A stretch of DNA of 64,000 nt from Liolophura sinensis (taxonomy: Eukaryota > Mollusca > Polyplacophora > Chitonida > Chitonidae). Location: the NCBI RefSeq assembly GCF_032854445.1, contig NC_088300.1, positions 60,858,984-60,922,983 on the forward strand, given 5' to 3'. A model generated the notes under the pieces. That model ran no database searches. It worked only from the letters and a program-made list of their open reading frames with translations, and was not told the DNA's origin. The position numbers and the translations under genes are program-made. This document shows positions 1-12,092 of the stretch, piece by piece. Position 1 is the first letter of the stretch; every line of letters starts with the position of its first letter.

Positions 1-416
1 AAACTTTTTTATACATGAATAAGACCTGATATAAACGTAAATAATTCTTTCATACCAGATGAACCATTTTACAACTCTCAGTTCTATCAGATATGCTCCA
101 GCTATGTGCTAGCTTCTTACAAATATAGTAGTACCCAACAGTTTATCCAGATGTCATCACAGTTAAAAATTTTCAGTGTTAGTGTTTATCATGGATGATA
201 CCAAGCCATTAGAATCCCTCTCTTTTTTCATCAACTCATAAAAACATTGCTGTCAGACGTCAGTAAATTATTGGGAGAGCACCCAAACAATATTTATGTT
301 ACTGCAGACAAGCTTAAATGGACTCATAAGTTCTGTGGCCAGTACCTCTGCCTGAGTTCACTCAAGTTTTCAGCAACATCAAGCAGCTTTACAATCTGCT
401 CCGTCTGTCTCCTGCC

Positions 417-449
<33 letters not shown>

Positions 450-1056
450 GCCTGTCTGTCTGTCTGCCTGTCTGTCAGTCAGTTGGTGAGTCAAATTTTG
501 GACACTACCTTTTAACATGTGCAGGTCAGTCAAATTTTAGACATCCTATCATTCAACATGAATCATTCGCTTAAAAATGGGCATGCAAAGTGATGTGCTA
601 AATGACATCGACGTCCTGTGGGATGTAACAGCCATTGTGACATTACTGAGCATGTTATTAGAACAGCAATTCAAATGACTTTTAACGACTTCAGTTTTTT
701 TCTTTCTTTTTGCCTGTAACGTTTGACTCTAATAAATACCAACAGATGCTAGAAAGGTTTTTGTGGACCATATCTTTGCTAAAAATTATGCTTTAAGAAA
801 GGAAAAAGGGAAATCATTTATACATTTATCAAGAAATATTCTCACATACACTCACATACACATAAATAATTAAACCTATGGAAGACTGCATAAGTCCAAC
901 ATTTGTAAAATTTAGTAAAATTTTTAAAAAATAATAATAAATAAATAATTAAACAAAGCATTATTTGATCAGATTTCGACAACATAATGGCATGGAAGTG
1001 TGTACACATACTTGAACAGTCTTTAGTATTTTTTTAGGTGTTTTAAACACAAGATT
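1..1056. other. non-coding stretch with a tetranucleotide tract
   Basis: AT-rich sequence with no exon I can support. The short open frames at 247-533 come from the CTGT tract at about 401-480, which is open on both strands because the repeat holds no stop. It may be intron or intergenic DNA; nothing here decides which. Confidence 0.6.
401..480. repeat. (CTGT)n microsatellite
   Basis: About 80 bp of CTGT units interrupted by a few CCTG units. It translates as repeated CLSV on the plus strand and DRQT on the minus strand; these peptides are artefacts of the repeat. Confidence 0.95.
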
Positions 1057-1138
1057 ATGTCAGACAAGGATGCACAAGGAGCAGATGACACACACCCACG
1101 AACAAGTGTAAATCGAGATACAAGTACCTCCACTGTGT

Positions 1139-1968
1139 TCACAAGGGCTGCGGGTATTAACACAAGGGCTGCGAGTATTAGCACAAGGGCTGTGGGTATT
1201 AACACAAGGGCTGTGGGTATTAGCACACGGGCTACGGGTATCAGCACAAGGGCTGCGAGTATTAGCACAAGGGCTGTGGGTATTAGCACACGGGCTATGG
1301 GTATCAGCACAAGGGCTGCGAGTATTAGCACAAGGGCTGTGAGTATTAGCACAAGGGCTGCGGGTATTAACACACGGGCTATGGGTATCAGCACAAGGGC
1401 TGCGAGTATTAGCACAAGGGCTGCGGGTATTAACACAAGGGCTGTGGGTATTAGCACACGGGCTACGGGTATTTACACAAGGGCTGTGGGTATTAGCACA
1501 CGGGCTACGGGTATTAGCACACGGGCTACGGGTATTAACACAAGGGCTGCGGGTATTAGCACACGGGCTACGGGTATCAGCACAAGGGCTGTGAGTATTA
1601 GCACAAGGGCTGTGGGTATTAACACAAGGGCTGTGGGTATTAGCACACGGGCTACGGGTATCAGCACAAGGGCTGTGAGTATTAGCACAAGGGCTGTGGG
1701 TATTAACACAAGGGCTGTGGGTATTAGCACACGGGCTACGGGTATCAGCACAAGGGCTGCGAGTATTAGCACAAGGGCTGTGGGTATTAACACAAGGGCT
1801 GCGGGTATTAGCACACGGGCTACGGGTATCAGCACAAGGGCTGCGAGTATTAGCACAAGGGCTGCGAGTATCAGCACAAGGGCTGCGAGTATTAGCACAA
1901 GGGCTGCGGGTATTAACACAAGGGCTGTGGGTATCAGCACAAGGGCTGCGGGTATCAGCACAAGGGCT
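1139..1968. repeat. 21-bp minisatellite, about 39 copies
   Basis: Tandem 21-bp units built on ACAAGGGCTGCGGGTATTAAC. Variation is confined to a few positions: ACAAGG/ACACGG, GCG/GTG/ACG/ATG, GGT/AGT and AAC/AGC. Because 21 is a multiple of three and the unit lacks stops, long frames stay open on both strands. The plus frame starts at an ATG at 1057, runs 28 non-repeat residues, then repeats TRA-(A/V/T/M)-(G/S)-I-(S/N) to a stop at 1971. Minus frames read (S)PCANTH-like and LVLIPAA-like repeats. No splice signals, domain or codon evidence supports translation, so I call it a repeat. Confidence 0.95.
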
Positions 1969-3094
1969 TGAAACCAAACATGTAATCTCTGGGGTGAAAC
2001 CGATGGTAAAATGCCGCCAGCGGGTTGGTACGCCAGAATAATAGCTATATCAAAGTTCACAATTCACAGAACAAAAGCGGCGATAATCTGGTCCAAAATA
2101 GAAAAAAATCTCCCAAAATTTAAACCTGATCTGTAGCATATCTTGGTGAAGCCAGGTACCAAACTTTTTTGATTTGGAATTATATGACCACAATGCAGAC
2201 TGAGCCCTATAATCCAATATGCTTACAACTGGGCAGATCTTGCTACAGCACTCAATGGTCACAGCAAGGCAAAGGCAAATCATGCATGCTGTGCCAATCT
2301 CTGATCTTTACAAGCACATGCTGGATACCTGAGAATCTAACGTTTAATTTGCAGCTACGTGGTGATGAACGACCTCTGATGCATTTTCACATTGATCTGA
2401 ATGCATAGCCAGATCTACTAAGTTCTAGCCAAATGTATGCTTCTCCTTTGGACATATCCTAAGCCACAATTAAACTACTCATTGGCAAATCTATCTGCAG
2501 GTGATCTCAGTATTTGTGTTAGAAGAATAATAACGCCAAGATGAGCTAGTTAGCCACCTGTGAAACGAAGGCACCTGTGAAACGTGGTGAGTGGTTGGCT
2601 GAGAACAGCTAGAGATTCATGGGTGGTGAAAACCCTTCTATAGGATCCAGTCCAGTGGTCCCAATTTCTTGAGAGCACCTTCTGTGAAATGTCAACCCTT
2701 TTGACCTCCAAAGCTCTTATTTTCAGTATTATGAAAATGACCTAAAAAGGTTTGTTTGTCACCAAATATGCAAGCTTCAAAAAACTGTGCCAATTATATC
2801 TCCACACCCCATAAAAATGTTTCAATATATTCACTGTAGAAGCAGTTACAAAGGTTGAGGAATTTAATGTCTGCTTTGGACACAGGATATAGAATTCTTT
2901 CTAAATTATCTGACTGTTCAGTGCTGATGTACTGATGCTGATACTAAAAATATTTTAAGAAAGCAAACCACACCTGAAATCATAAACACCTGCAGCAAGG
3001 ATGGTTTATCTTCTGAACAAACCATCTCTATAACTGAATACAAAAAAAGTCATCACATTCTTGGCAACTAATGAACTCATACTTAGCAAAGTAA

Positions 3095-3195
3095 ACTTTT
3101 TATTTATTTATTCAGCTATGTATCTGATTGGTTTATCATGCCGTAATCAAGAATATTCCTTTATACCATGGCTGCCAGCATTCTGAACTCTTTGA
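3095..3195 (-). mobile_element. SINE 3' tail fragment
   Basis: Minus-strand fragment of the common SINE family. TTTATTTATT is followed by a degenerate form of the GTTTTACGCCGTA...CAAGAATATT tail and the CCAGCATT core. Only the 3' part is present. Confidence 0.7.
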
Positions 3196-5319
3196 AAGCA
3201 CTCTGTTAATACGAATAATTAACAGTTTTTTCATAGAGGCCTATAAATACATGCAACACTAAAGAACAGGAGAAAAAAAACTGTGTTTGGCTCCTATTTC
3301 AATGATGGTTCTGCCATATTTGAGAGCAAACTGGCGGCAGGCAGATTTTAGCAGGTACAGGGCAAACTGATTACAAAACATGCATGACATCTGTACATCA
3401 CTATTCATTCCCTCACCTTTGACCCTTGTCTTATGTTATCAAGGTTTAGTCTGGTCTAACATGGACGTTCACTGGCCATGCATTCCCGCTATAAAACAGC
3501 CCATCTTCATCCTGAAACCATCGGTCTCAGTGAAAAGAAGAGATAAACTGAAGGCTAAATAAAGTGTATGAACATTATAGATGAAGTGCCCCAGACAGTC
3601 AGTTCCTTGTATCTGGGGTTAATATAACAGTGTGCAGGAGGTAAAATTGAAATTCCATGAAGTTGAAGGACAAACCATCCTTAGTGTTTGAGGGATGATT
3701 AAAAGATGTCCAATTTAAAGCAAATCCTCCCAAGGTCAGCAAACCAGCCAAACCAACCAGTTCAGATATGGTGTTGATTAGTGGAGTATTTGTCCCATAC
3801 ACTCAGAGCTTGATTTCATTTATTTATTTAATATTAATGTCATTTTTTCAGTATTATTTCACTACAGTGTCTTAATTTTAGCAGCAGCTAACCACTGTGG
3901 AATGTTTTTAAGTGTTGTTTCACAAAAATGCTATGCCCCAAACACCATACTACATAACCAGTGATTAGCATATCCTCTTATAATTGTAATTTAAGGTGTC
4001 TCACTTACCAGATAAGCACTTGAGACATTTTTTACAATTTTTCACAAAGTTACTGCATATAGCGCTTAAAAATTTAGTAGAAAATCAAACGAAAGACCAA
4101 ACTATACCCAAGAACATATGTTGACTATAATCTGTTTATACACATACGCATAGGTATTTAATCTCTCATTTCAAAATCCACCGGCAAACCAGCAGAAACG
4201 ATGTGAAACACCCACTCCATGCGAACATGCCTTGGAAACACAGCAAATTAGGTTCCATCATGATGAACAGCTACTGTGTGCCATACTTGTTTTACTGAAG
4301 CTTTGATGCTAAACCTAGTAGATGTACACTAAGAACTCTTCACAATTTAACTATGAGTGACTTTGTTGGTATTAGAACAAGCAGAATCTCCCCCATATGT
4401 TTTCTTCTCCAGCCACTAATTGTAGGTGATGTCAGCTAGAAGATTAAAGAACAGATGGTGGTTCACTGGAGATAAGCGTCAGTTCCAAACTAACTAGCCC
4501 CAAGTATAAGTGCCTCAGATACCCTCACCCTCGGGTTTAGCGTGGTTCAAAGACTTTGTCCATCTGTTCCAGGGCTTTATGTATCATCAGTTTATTACTG
4601 TATGGTCTGAGATCTGGGGTTCAACAAGGTTTAAATACTTAGCTTGGTTCAATCATTCACTCACTTGTTTGCAAAATGCATTGAAAAAAAACATCCTGAG
4701 ACCATTATAGTTTTAATATTTGAAGAACTGTAGTTGGATCAGCAAATTGTCAATTCCAATTCCGCTATTACATGGTCATGGTCACTGATATCTAGGTTCC
4801 AGTCTAAGAGCTTTGTTCCATCTTCAAAGTTCAATCCCGAACTTAGTTTCAGTCATTCTCAAACAGTATGTGTGCTAACATGTTTAAGAGACAAATGTGC
4901 GACAGCCAGGAAATTTAGTTAAAGATGGCTGACGGCAGCCAAGCAGAGTGACCATAATCAAACCCATGCAACCAACCCTCTGCTGATCTCAAGTCACCTG
5001 GAAAGCATGACCTTGATTGGTTGATATTCTGGACAAGTGTGACAGCCAGCATATCCAAAAAGGCCGACAGTAGCCATACTACATTCTGTTCAGCAGCAGA
5101 AATCAATTCTGTCCTTTCGCTTACCCCGATTAAGCCACTGAGTATAAGTATGAACATGACTGGCTGAAAACTACTCCCTGCCCTCACAAATTTCAGGACA
5201 AGGGATAAAAATCTGTTATCAATTAAAGCACCAGTTATTTAGAAAACAGCTGTCTTTCAAATAGTGCTCCACACCTACAGTGTCACACAGTACCACAAGA
5301 TATGAGTGCTTAAAACAAT

Positions 5320-5425
5320 GCATTTATTTATTTTGTTTGATTGGTGTTTTACATCATACTCAAGAATATTTCATTTATACAATGGCCACCAGCATTATGA
5401 CTATAAACAGGTTGCCAGCAGACAA
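5320..5425 (-). mobile_element. SINE 3' tail fragment
   Basis: Contains GGTGTTTTACATCATACTC, CAAGAATATTTCA and CCACCAGCATTATG in order, the reverse complement of the family tail and core. It lies directly upstream of a different SINE. Confidence 0.85.
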
Positions 5426-5460
5426 CTCAAAACTGAGCTGAACTCAAAGAGACTGTACCA

Positions 5461-5818
5461 GCCCGGAGAGCACAGTTGGTAGAGCGTCCGCTTCAGGAGC
5501 AGTAGATCCAGGGTCAATCCTGGGCAGTAGTCACACCTACGACTTTAAAACAGGAAGGTGTGACTTCCTCACTTAGCGTTCAGCATCAATGAGATAATGC
5601 AACGACTGGTTGACCCGAATCAGTATAAACGCTCGGGCAGGGTAGCTTACTTGCCTTCAGTAAGTTGTCTCAGTGAAGCAGCACTAGCCAAAACAGCGGT
5701 GGAAATCCGTCCTGCAACAAGGAGGCACATCACTAAGGATTCCTTCGTCGTTATATGACTGAAAAATTGTTGACTACGACATTAAACCCCAAGCTTTCAC
5801 TTCACTCACTCGCAGAGA
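5461..5818 (+). mobile_element. tRNA-derived SINE, second family
   Basis: The head is tRNA-like: an A-box-like TTGGTAGAGCGTC and a B-box-like GGGTCAATCC about 35 bp apart. The body contains CAACGACTGGTTGACCC, GGTGGAAATCCGTCC and AAGGATTCCTTCGTCG. It ends in CATTAAACCCCAAGC followed by CACTCACTC. Two more copies are in the window (23225-23570 plus, 28935-29262 minus), which confirms an interspersed element. Confidence 0.85.
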
Positions 5819-6316
5819 CTGCACTGGTGAAAGGTCCTGGGTAATTGCGTAGCGCTAGTACGTTAACCACCTTCGCAATGAGAAAATTTAGGCCTGCATG
5901 TTCATATAATACAGAGTATTATTTTGGGCTTCAAATCCACAACACAAACATACCTATATTGTGGAAATTTTAAATTAGATTGCCTGACTCACTAACAAAA
6001 TCACAAGTGTATCATTAACTTAGATCTTCAGATATGGCATACTGGTAATATAATCTGATGTTTCATTATCTGTAACCCCTTAAACCGCTCCTCTGGAGTG
6101 ATATGCCCTCTTTGGCCTGTCACTGTCAGTTGACTTCCTGCAGCTGACACATAATTTGTCCAGTTCTGATTGATTACACTGCCAATCAACCACTTCTATG
6201 GCCAAAAACATCCATTTTAAGACAGCACATGTGACCAAGGTGACTGCAGCAGATATGAGAATGGAGAGGTGGGTGGTCTGCAGGGGTTGTTGGCGTTACC
6301 TGGGGCTTTAATTTTC

Positions 6317-6795
6317 ACATGTACGCTAGAATTGTGTCCTAGTTGTACTGTATACTCAACATACATATAAATGCACAAAGCAATTTTATATTGGTTGCTC
6401 TTTTAGTATTAAATAATGCAGGGTAAGTATTAATTATGGCTTCAATTTTCACAGGATTTCATATTTTAGGGAAATAATCCAGGAGCTATAGCAGCGTGAA
6501 AACACAGTGGTCAGTTCACAGCACTCAGTACCGCATAAATCCACCAGTAGCATCACAAAGAGCATTAAAAGTGTTTACCACAAACTCTGTTTTTACACTA
6601 GCATAGCTCCTGGACTATTGCACTAACATGAAAATCTGGTTGAAATTGAAGCCGCAATTGACAAGGAATACTTACTTCAATAGTTGATTACTTACTTCTG
6701 AGAGAAAACAATATAAAATTGCTCTGTGCATTTCTATTTTTGTTGAGTATAGTTTGTACCAACCAATACACACCACTATAGCCTGTACACTGTTG
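6317..6795. repeat. ~480-bp imperfect palindrome (foldback element)
   Basis: The left arm (about 6317-6506) and right arm (about 6585-6795) are inverted copies. Matching blocks, outer to inner, are TATACTCAACA, AAATGCACA-AGCAATTTTATATTG, GGCTTCAATTT, and CAGGAGCTAT followed by AAAACA. The loop is about 80 bp. No transposase frame is present, so it could be a foldback or MITE-type element, or an inverted duplication. I saw no second copy in the window and no clear target-site duplication. Confidence 0.8.
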
Positions 6796-8524
6796 CAAAA
6801 TGGTAACAGAAGTATCTTGATCAACAGATGGCAATATCAAGAAGTAACAGAAAAGAAAAACACATTTTCTTCAACCACATACATGTTGTGCAATGCCTTT
6901 GTTCTTGTTTTCACATTTGCCTTCTGTTTGTGAAATCTACACTGTGAAACTCTCAACTGGGCATTACAGCTGCCACACTTTGCAGTTATGAAACAAAATC
7001 TTGGCGGGCTAATACCACAGACAACTCTCGTAAGGAGCAGTTAGCTTAAGCGTGTTCTAAAAAGAGTGTGATAATCACATAACTGATTAAAAAAAAAAAC
7101 AAGAACCAACGCATAGTGAAACAACGTTGACTACCACGTTGTATTTAACATGTTCCCTGGAGTTGGTTTATTAATCACGCTCATTCCTGGAGGTCCTTAA
7201 AGTGAGACATCTTTTTTTTTTTTTTTTTTTGACATCATTTTTTTTAGTTTTGGACATCAGCCAGAGTGGTCTTCCCACAATACTCACCATGCACACTGTA
7301 CATATACATTACAAGAAAAGCTAGTGTACTTATTTCACTGACATTGACAACAAAAATAGCAACCAAAAACATGTTTTTACTTGTTCAATGGTAACATGTC
7401 TACATATTCCTTATGTTGGTAACATTAGAATTTGAATTGTCTAATGTCAAATTAATTTTTGCACATCCTGATAATTGAGATCTAAGTGTAATTTATGCAA
7501 GAGCTGAACTTTGTCAACACAATCTTTCAGATACGTCACATAAGCGTCATTTCAGAGTGGCCAAAAAAATGTTTATCCTACTCCATGGGTTAGCAATCCA
7601 AGCAGGGATTCAATTTGACAACATGCATTTCTGTTATCACAGGATAGATGAATGTCCATGACCCTTGAAACCCGAAAGGATATATGGTAGTTCAATCACT
7701 CAATTTGCTTAATTTTCAACAATGGATAAATGCATGAAAACTTGGGTCAAACTCATAACCAATAAAGCATGCAATACCACTGAAGTATCCTTACCTATAA
7801 CAGAAATACAACTCCGCGCAGTTAGCAAATGTCTTCACAAAGTGGCCTAGTCAAATTTGTCACTGGACACCGATTTTTCTGGTTATTGACATGACAGGTG
7901 ATACTGTGCATATATATGTAATACTCTCTTATTAGCCTATTAACTCCTTGTAGCCTATTTTGAAATAAATGTAACAAAAAATCATAACTCCATTTTCATA
8001 ATAAAAAGATATATTACCAAAAAGCAAGCCGGCAAGGTGGCCTCAACTACAGGAATTATCGTTTATGTCGTGATAATGAAAGATTCCTTTGACCTAAAAC
8101 AATACCCTCATCCACTTTTATATTGACTGTAAAACTGCCATAAGATACTCATAGGAAAAACATTATTTCTTAACTATACCAGGACATTTAGCCTCCATTA
8201 AATGATGTGCATGGGTGTAATACTGAAGTCTTTACATTTAAAACATCATTAATAATTCCACATTTAAGAGAGATTTTTTTTTCTCTTTCTCTGCTGGCTT
8301 ACCCAGTACACAAAGACAGAGTTGTGATACTGCAAAAGATACACCATACAAGCTTTTGCTATGAAACAATTTTTCTCAAGTATAATAATGGGAAAGTTAC
8401 TTGTGTTTCTGGCGAACTTATGACAATCAGAAATAACTGGGTGTAACTGAGCATTAAGCTGATCAGGTGATGATTTAATGAAGATCTGTTTACAGACAGT
8501 GGAGCAAGGAAAGAAAATACTAAC
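6796..8524. other. gene-free stretch
   Basis: AT-rich sequence with a poly-T run near 7211-7230. No exon-like frame, no recognised repeat family. Confidence 0.5.
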
Positions 8525-8875
8525 CTTATTCTACATAAACCTGTGCAATACATAGCCTTCATCTACATACACCTGTGCAATACATAGCCTTCATCTACAT
8601 ACACCTGTGCAATACATAGCCTTCATCTACATACACCTGTGCAATACATAGCCTTCATCTACATACACCTGTGCAATACATAGCCTTCATCTACATACAC
8701 CTGTACAATACATAACCTCCATCTACATACACGTGTGGAATATATAATCTTCATCTACATGCACCTGTACAATACATAACCTGCATCTACATACACCTGT
8801 ACAATACATAGCCTTCATCTACATGCACCTGTACAATACATAACCTGCATCTACATGCACCTGTGGAATATACAC
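8525..8875. repeat. 32-bp minisatellite, about 11 copies
   Basis: Units of about 32 bp containing ACACCTGTGCAATACATAG then CCTTCATCTACAT. The first five or six units are nearly identical; later ones diverge (CCTGTACAATACATAACC, GTGGAATATA). The gradient suggests recent expansion at the left end. Confidence 0.95.
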
Positions 8876-11200
8876 TCTAAACAGGATGTAACATTTCAGC
8901 CAAAGCGTCCAGAGAATGTCACCAACACATCAGGAAATCTCCCTGGGCAATGGGCGGCCCACGACGCTGTCACAATCAGACTTTCGCCAATCCCAATCTA
9001 CACGAATTAATGAAGAAATAACGAGAGACTGTCACAGACAAGCGTGCCCATTAGGAAGTCCCACCCACAGCCCTAAGTCTGTGCCCACAGGCATATTAAC
9101 CACGGTCCAGGTAAAAAAAAATGAAAGTTTTTATCAACAGCTATGAGCTGAGTTTAATCTCTGATTGTTTGGGATATTTGTAACAGTTCATTCTGGTTAT
9201 TCGAAACAGATTATTTGTCATATCTACCATGGGAAAGCATTAAATTACACATTTTATGACACTTATTATAATCTAAAAATGCAATTTTGGTGCAAAATTT
9301 AGGTAATTTACCAAAAAGGTGTTCTAAGAGCAATATAAACTTGTGAAAATAATCACCACTGATGTTGATCCTGACAATTACATCTTCCATCAGAGAATTA
9401 ATGTAAGAACATTAGAATAGTTCTTAATAGTTCTTGAAATTCAACAAAAATATGACGTCATTTTATCTCCGCACACCACTTAATACTAATTTTTTTCCCA
9501 GTTTTAAAATCAGCAGTGAATGGAACAACATGTAGACTGCATCTCAAAAACCTTTCTGAAAGTCTTAAAAACACACAATTTGTAACACTCAGGAATAGAA
9601 CGTTGTCTGAATACTGTCAAGGAAACATGCATACTGTATCCAGACAAGCCTAACGCCATCATTCTTGTATACAAATACAAAAGCCTAACCATACTTTCCC
9701 ATCTGTTTTCACAGTAGCATAAAAAACTACTTTACTGAGTCTAGTCTGTATGAAAAATTTCTCCTAAAGCAGATATGCTTTACAACGAATTCTCACACTC
9801 AAGAAATAAAAAATTTCATGGACAGTTGTAACTGAAATTATTGTTTTTTCTTTTATTCCATCACATTTCTAATGTCAAGTTAATGTGATATGTTAACACA
9901 CTAATGATAATGAAATCAAGGAATTTAAACATCTGATCATGATTAATTGCTAAAAATGTCAGCTCTCCACGTGGCACTAGTTTTCCATCAAAATTCTCCA
10001 AATTAAGGAAATTAGAGGGCTCGCTTCTTTCTTGCAGGCTAACAGTGTTTTAACGAATCGCCTCAAGTCAAATTCCAGAAACGAAAACTTCCGTTCTCTC
10101 CAGGAAGTCCTCTTTTTACGACCAAGCGTCCACGTTATTATTTATTCAAGAAAGCAGCTGGTACTAAACCTAATTGATAAAATAGAGTGAGCTATTAGTT
10201 AATAGGATGAAAGATGTGCTAATTTCACGGCTGAACCTGGGCGATAGCTGGCCATAATTTGTAGAGAGACCAGCAAAATGGGGGAATGCAAACCCAAGGG
10301 GTTATCATCACAGTCTGTCCAGATATCCAATCATAATTTATCTCTCTTTGCCAATCATAAACTGTCACTTCTTTTCAGTGACAACAGCCCCTGGGGGAAG
10401 CCATGAAATCATTCACCAAAACTAGAACGACTAAAGACCCTTTAGCTATCTGTCCACTCACAGTGAAATGTCAGACATATTATCAATGTTGGGGCAATTG
10501 CTATCTTGCCAACAATCGCTCAGAGGAGCGGAAAGAGCTCTTTGGCAAGTCTTGGTATTTAAAGAGAGAAAATTTATTCTTCCCTTTTGTTTTTTAAATT
10601 TCTTTTTTGTTTTTCAGGGTAAAAACAAATCATGAACAACTGGAAGCAATCAAAACAGTGCAACTGTCTTTCAAATTAACATTAAAAAAGTTCATATTAC
10701 AGGCTGAAATATTCCCCTTGCTTTCGTGCACAGACGATATTCCTAAGGCCTTCTGATTAATGGCTCAGGGCTAAAACTAAAAACATTTATGACTCCAGAC
10801 AGGTATAATTATGGCCTGGCTTTCAATTTATACATATTTGCATGGCCTCTAAATTTTTACTCCTTGACAAGTGTATATATGTAGTGTATACATGTAAGCA
10901 TAGCATCAAACAAGAACGTCATCTTGACCACAGCTTGGACCTGAAAAATGTCTGAAAATATGGACATAATTGTCTTAATATATAATCTTAATTATATAAC
11001 AGTGACATTTTCTTTAAAAATATTCCTATTTCCCCACTAACTCTTTATGACCCACTTTAACCATATTAAAGACTTTTGGAATTCTTAACTTGGATCTGAA
11101 TGGTACTTAAAAAACACTTCAAACAAAAGTAATAAACAGCATATTGCAGAGAGAAATTTAAAACTTCTTATGAAGAAAAAGGCAATCATCTTATCAGTTA
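8876..11200. other. gene-free stretch
   Basis: No supported exon. The plus frame at 8916-9146 is polar, unrecognised and ends at a CAGGTAAAA sequence that could be a donor, but it has no acceptor or partner exon. 10000-10600 is compositionally less AT-rich than its surroundings and could be a conserved non-coding block, which only a cross-species alignment could show. Confidence 0.4.
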
Positions 11201-11204
11201 TCTT

Positions 11205-11395
11205 TCACCTCACATCACAAACCAGAAGCACATTTTGATGTCACACTGGGATAAATTTGACATCACAAAATCACAAGCTCATTTTGATGTTATACTGTGA
11301 TAAATCTGACATCACAAGTCAGAAGCACATTTTGATGTCATACTGTGATAAATCTGACATCACAAATCAGAAGCTTATTTTGATGTCATACATTT
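11205..11395. repeat. 48-bp direct repeat, about 3.6 copies
   Basis: Units contain GACATCACAA, then CAGAAGCACATTTTGATGTC, then ATACTGTGATAAATC. The short frame over them is a by-product of the repeat. Confidence 0.9.
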
Positions 11396-11977
11396 TGCAC
11401 ATTTTGGAGGAGTTATTATTACCATCATCATCATCATCTTATCATGTTTATTTCAGTCCATATGACATAGAAAATACACAGGAGAGTAAAAATAAATAAG
11501 TAAATAAACATACTTAGGAAAGGTGTGGTGCAAAGTCAGATCAGAGAAAATTAGTTGTCACACTTATAGCTGAAATCGCCTTAAACATAATCCAACACCA
11601 CAAAGTAAATCAGTCTACAGGAAATAATAAAGAGCTTGTTTCTGATGCAACCTTAAACAGATGCAACTTGATGCAACCATTAAAAGTTGTTTAAAATTTC
11701 AAAGATCTTGCAAGATAATCTAATATCTCATTATCATTTTCATCTCCTTTATATACTTATTATTCCAGGTTGTTTAACTTGGGATTTGAGGATCTCTTTG
11801 ATAAGGTTACAAAGCCGGGATGTAGACATATACGAACTGTTCATGTATATAGTTTTGTACAGTGGTTCGATAAGATATAAATGTATGTGCCACCCAGTAC
11901 AGAGTTGTGAGATCTGTCTATTAGTATTAGCTTTAAACAAACAACTCACATCAATTATAGCAGTTAGTTAGCACACT

Positions 11978-12092
11978 GACCCAGGGGCCTCTCACCAATG
12001 CCTCCCACCATAATGCTGGCCACCGTCGAATAAGTGAAATATTCTTGAGTATGGCGTAAAACTCGAATGAAATAAATAAATAAATCAATTAT
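11978..12092 (+). mobile_element. SINE fragment (core and tail)
   Basis: Plus-strand copy with CTCTCACCAATGC, CCACCATAATGCTGGCCACC, GTGAAATATTCTTGAGTA, GGCGTAAAACTC and AATAAATAAATAAA. The middle of the element is deleted. Confidence 0.9.

Larger units (their letters stand above)
1972..6316. other. gene-free stretch with SINE fragments
   Basis: No convincing exon on either strand. Minus-strand SINE tails lie at about 3095-3195 and 5320-5425, and a second SINE type at 5461-5818. The minus frame at 4915-5187 has a short hydrophobic run but no splice context or recognisable domain. The remaining C-terminal sarcoglycan exons would be expected on the minus strand somewhere to the left of 16 kb, but I could not locate them here. 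Confidence 0.5.

Noticed and set aside
1057-1971. 304-codon plus-strand open frame
   Set aside because: It is a by-product of a 21-bp repeat without stops; opposite-strand frames are equally long and no domain or splice evidence exists.
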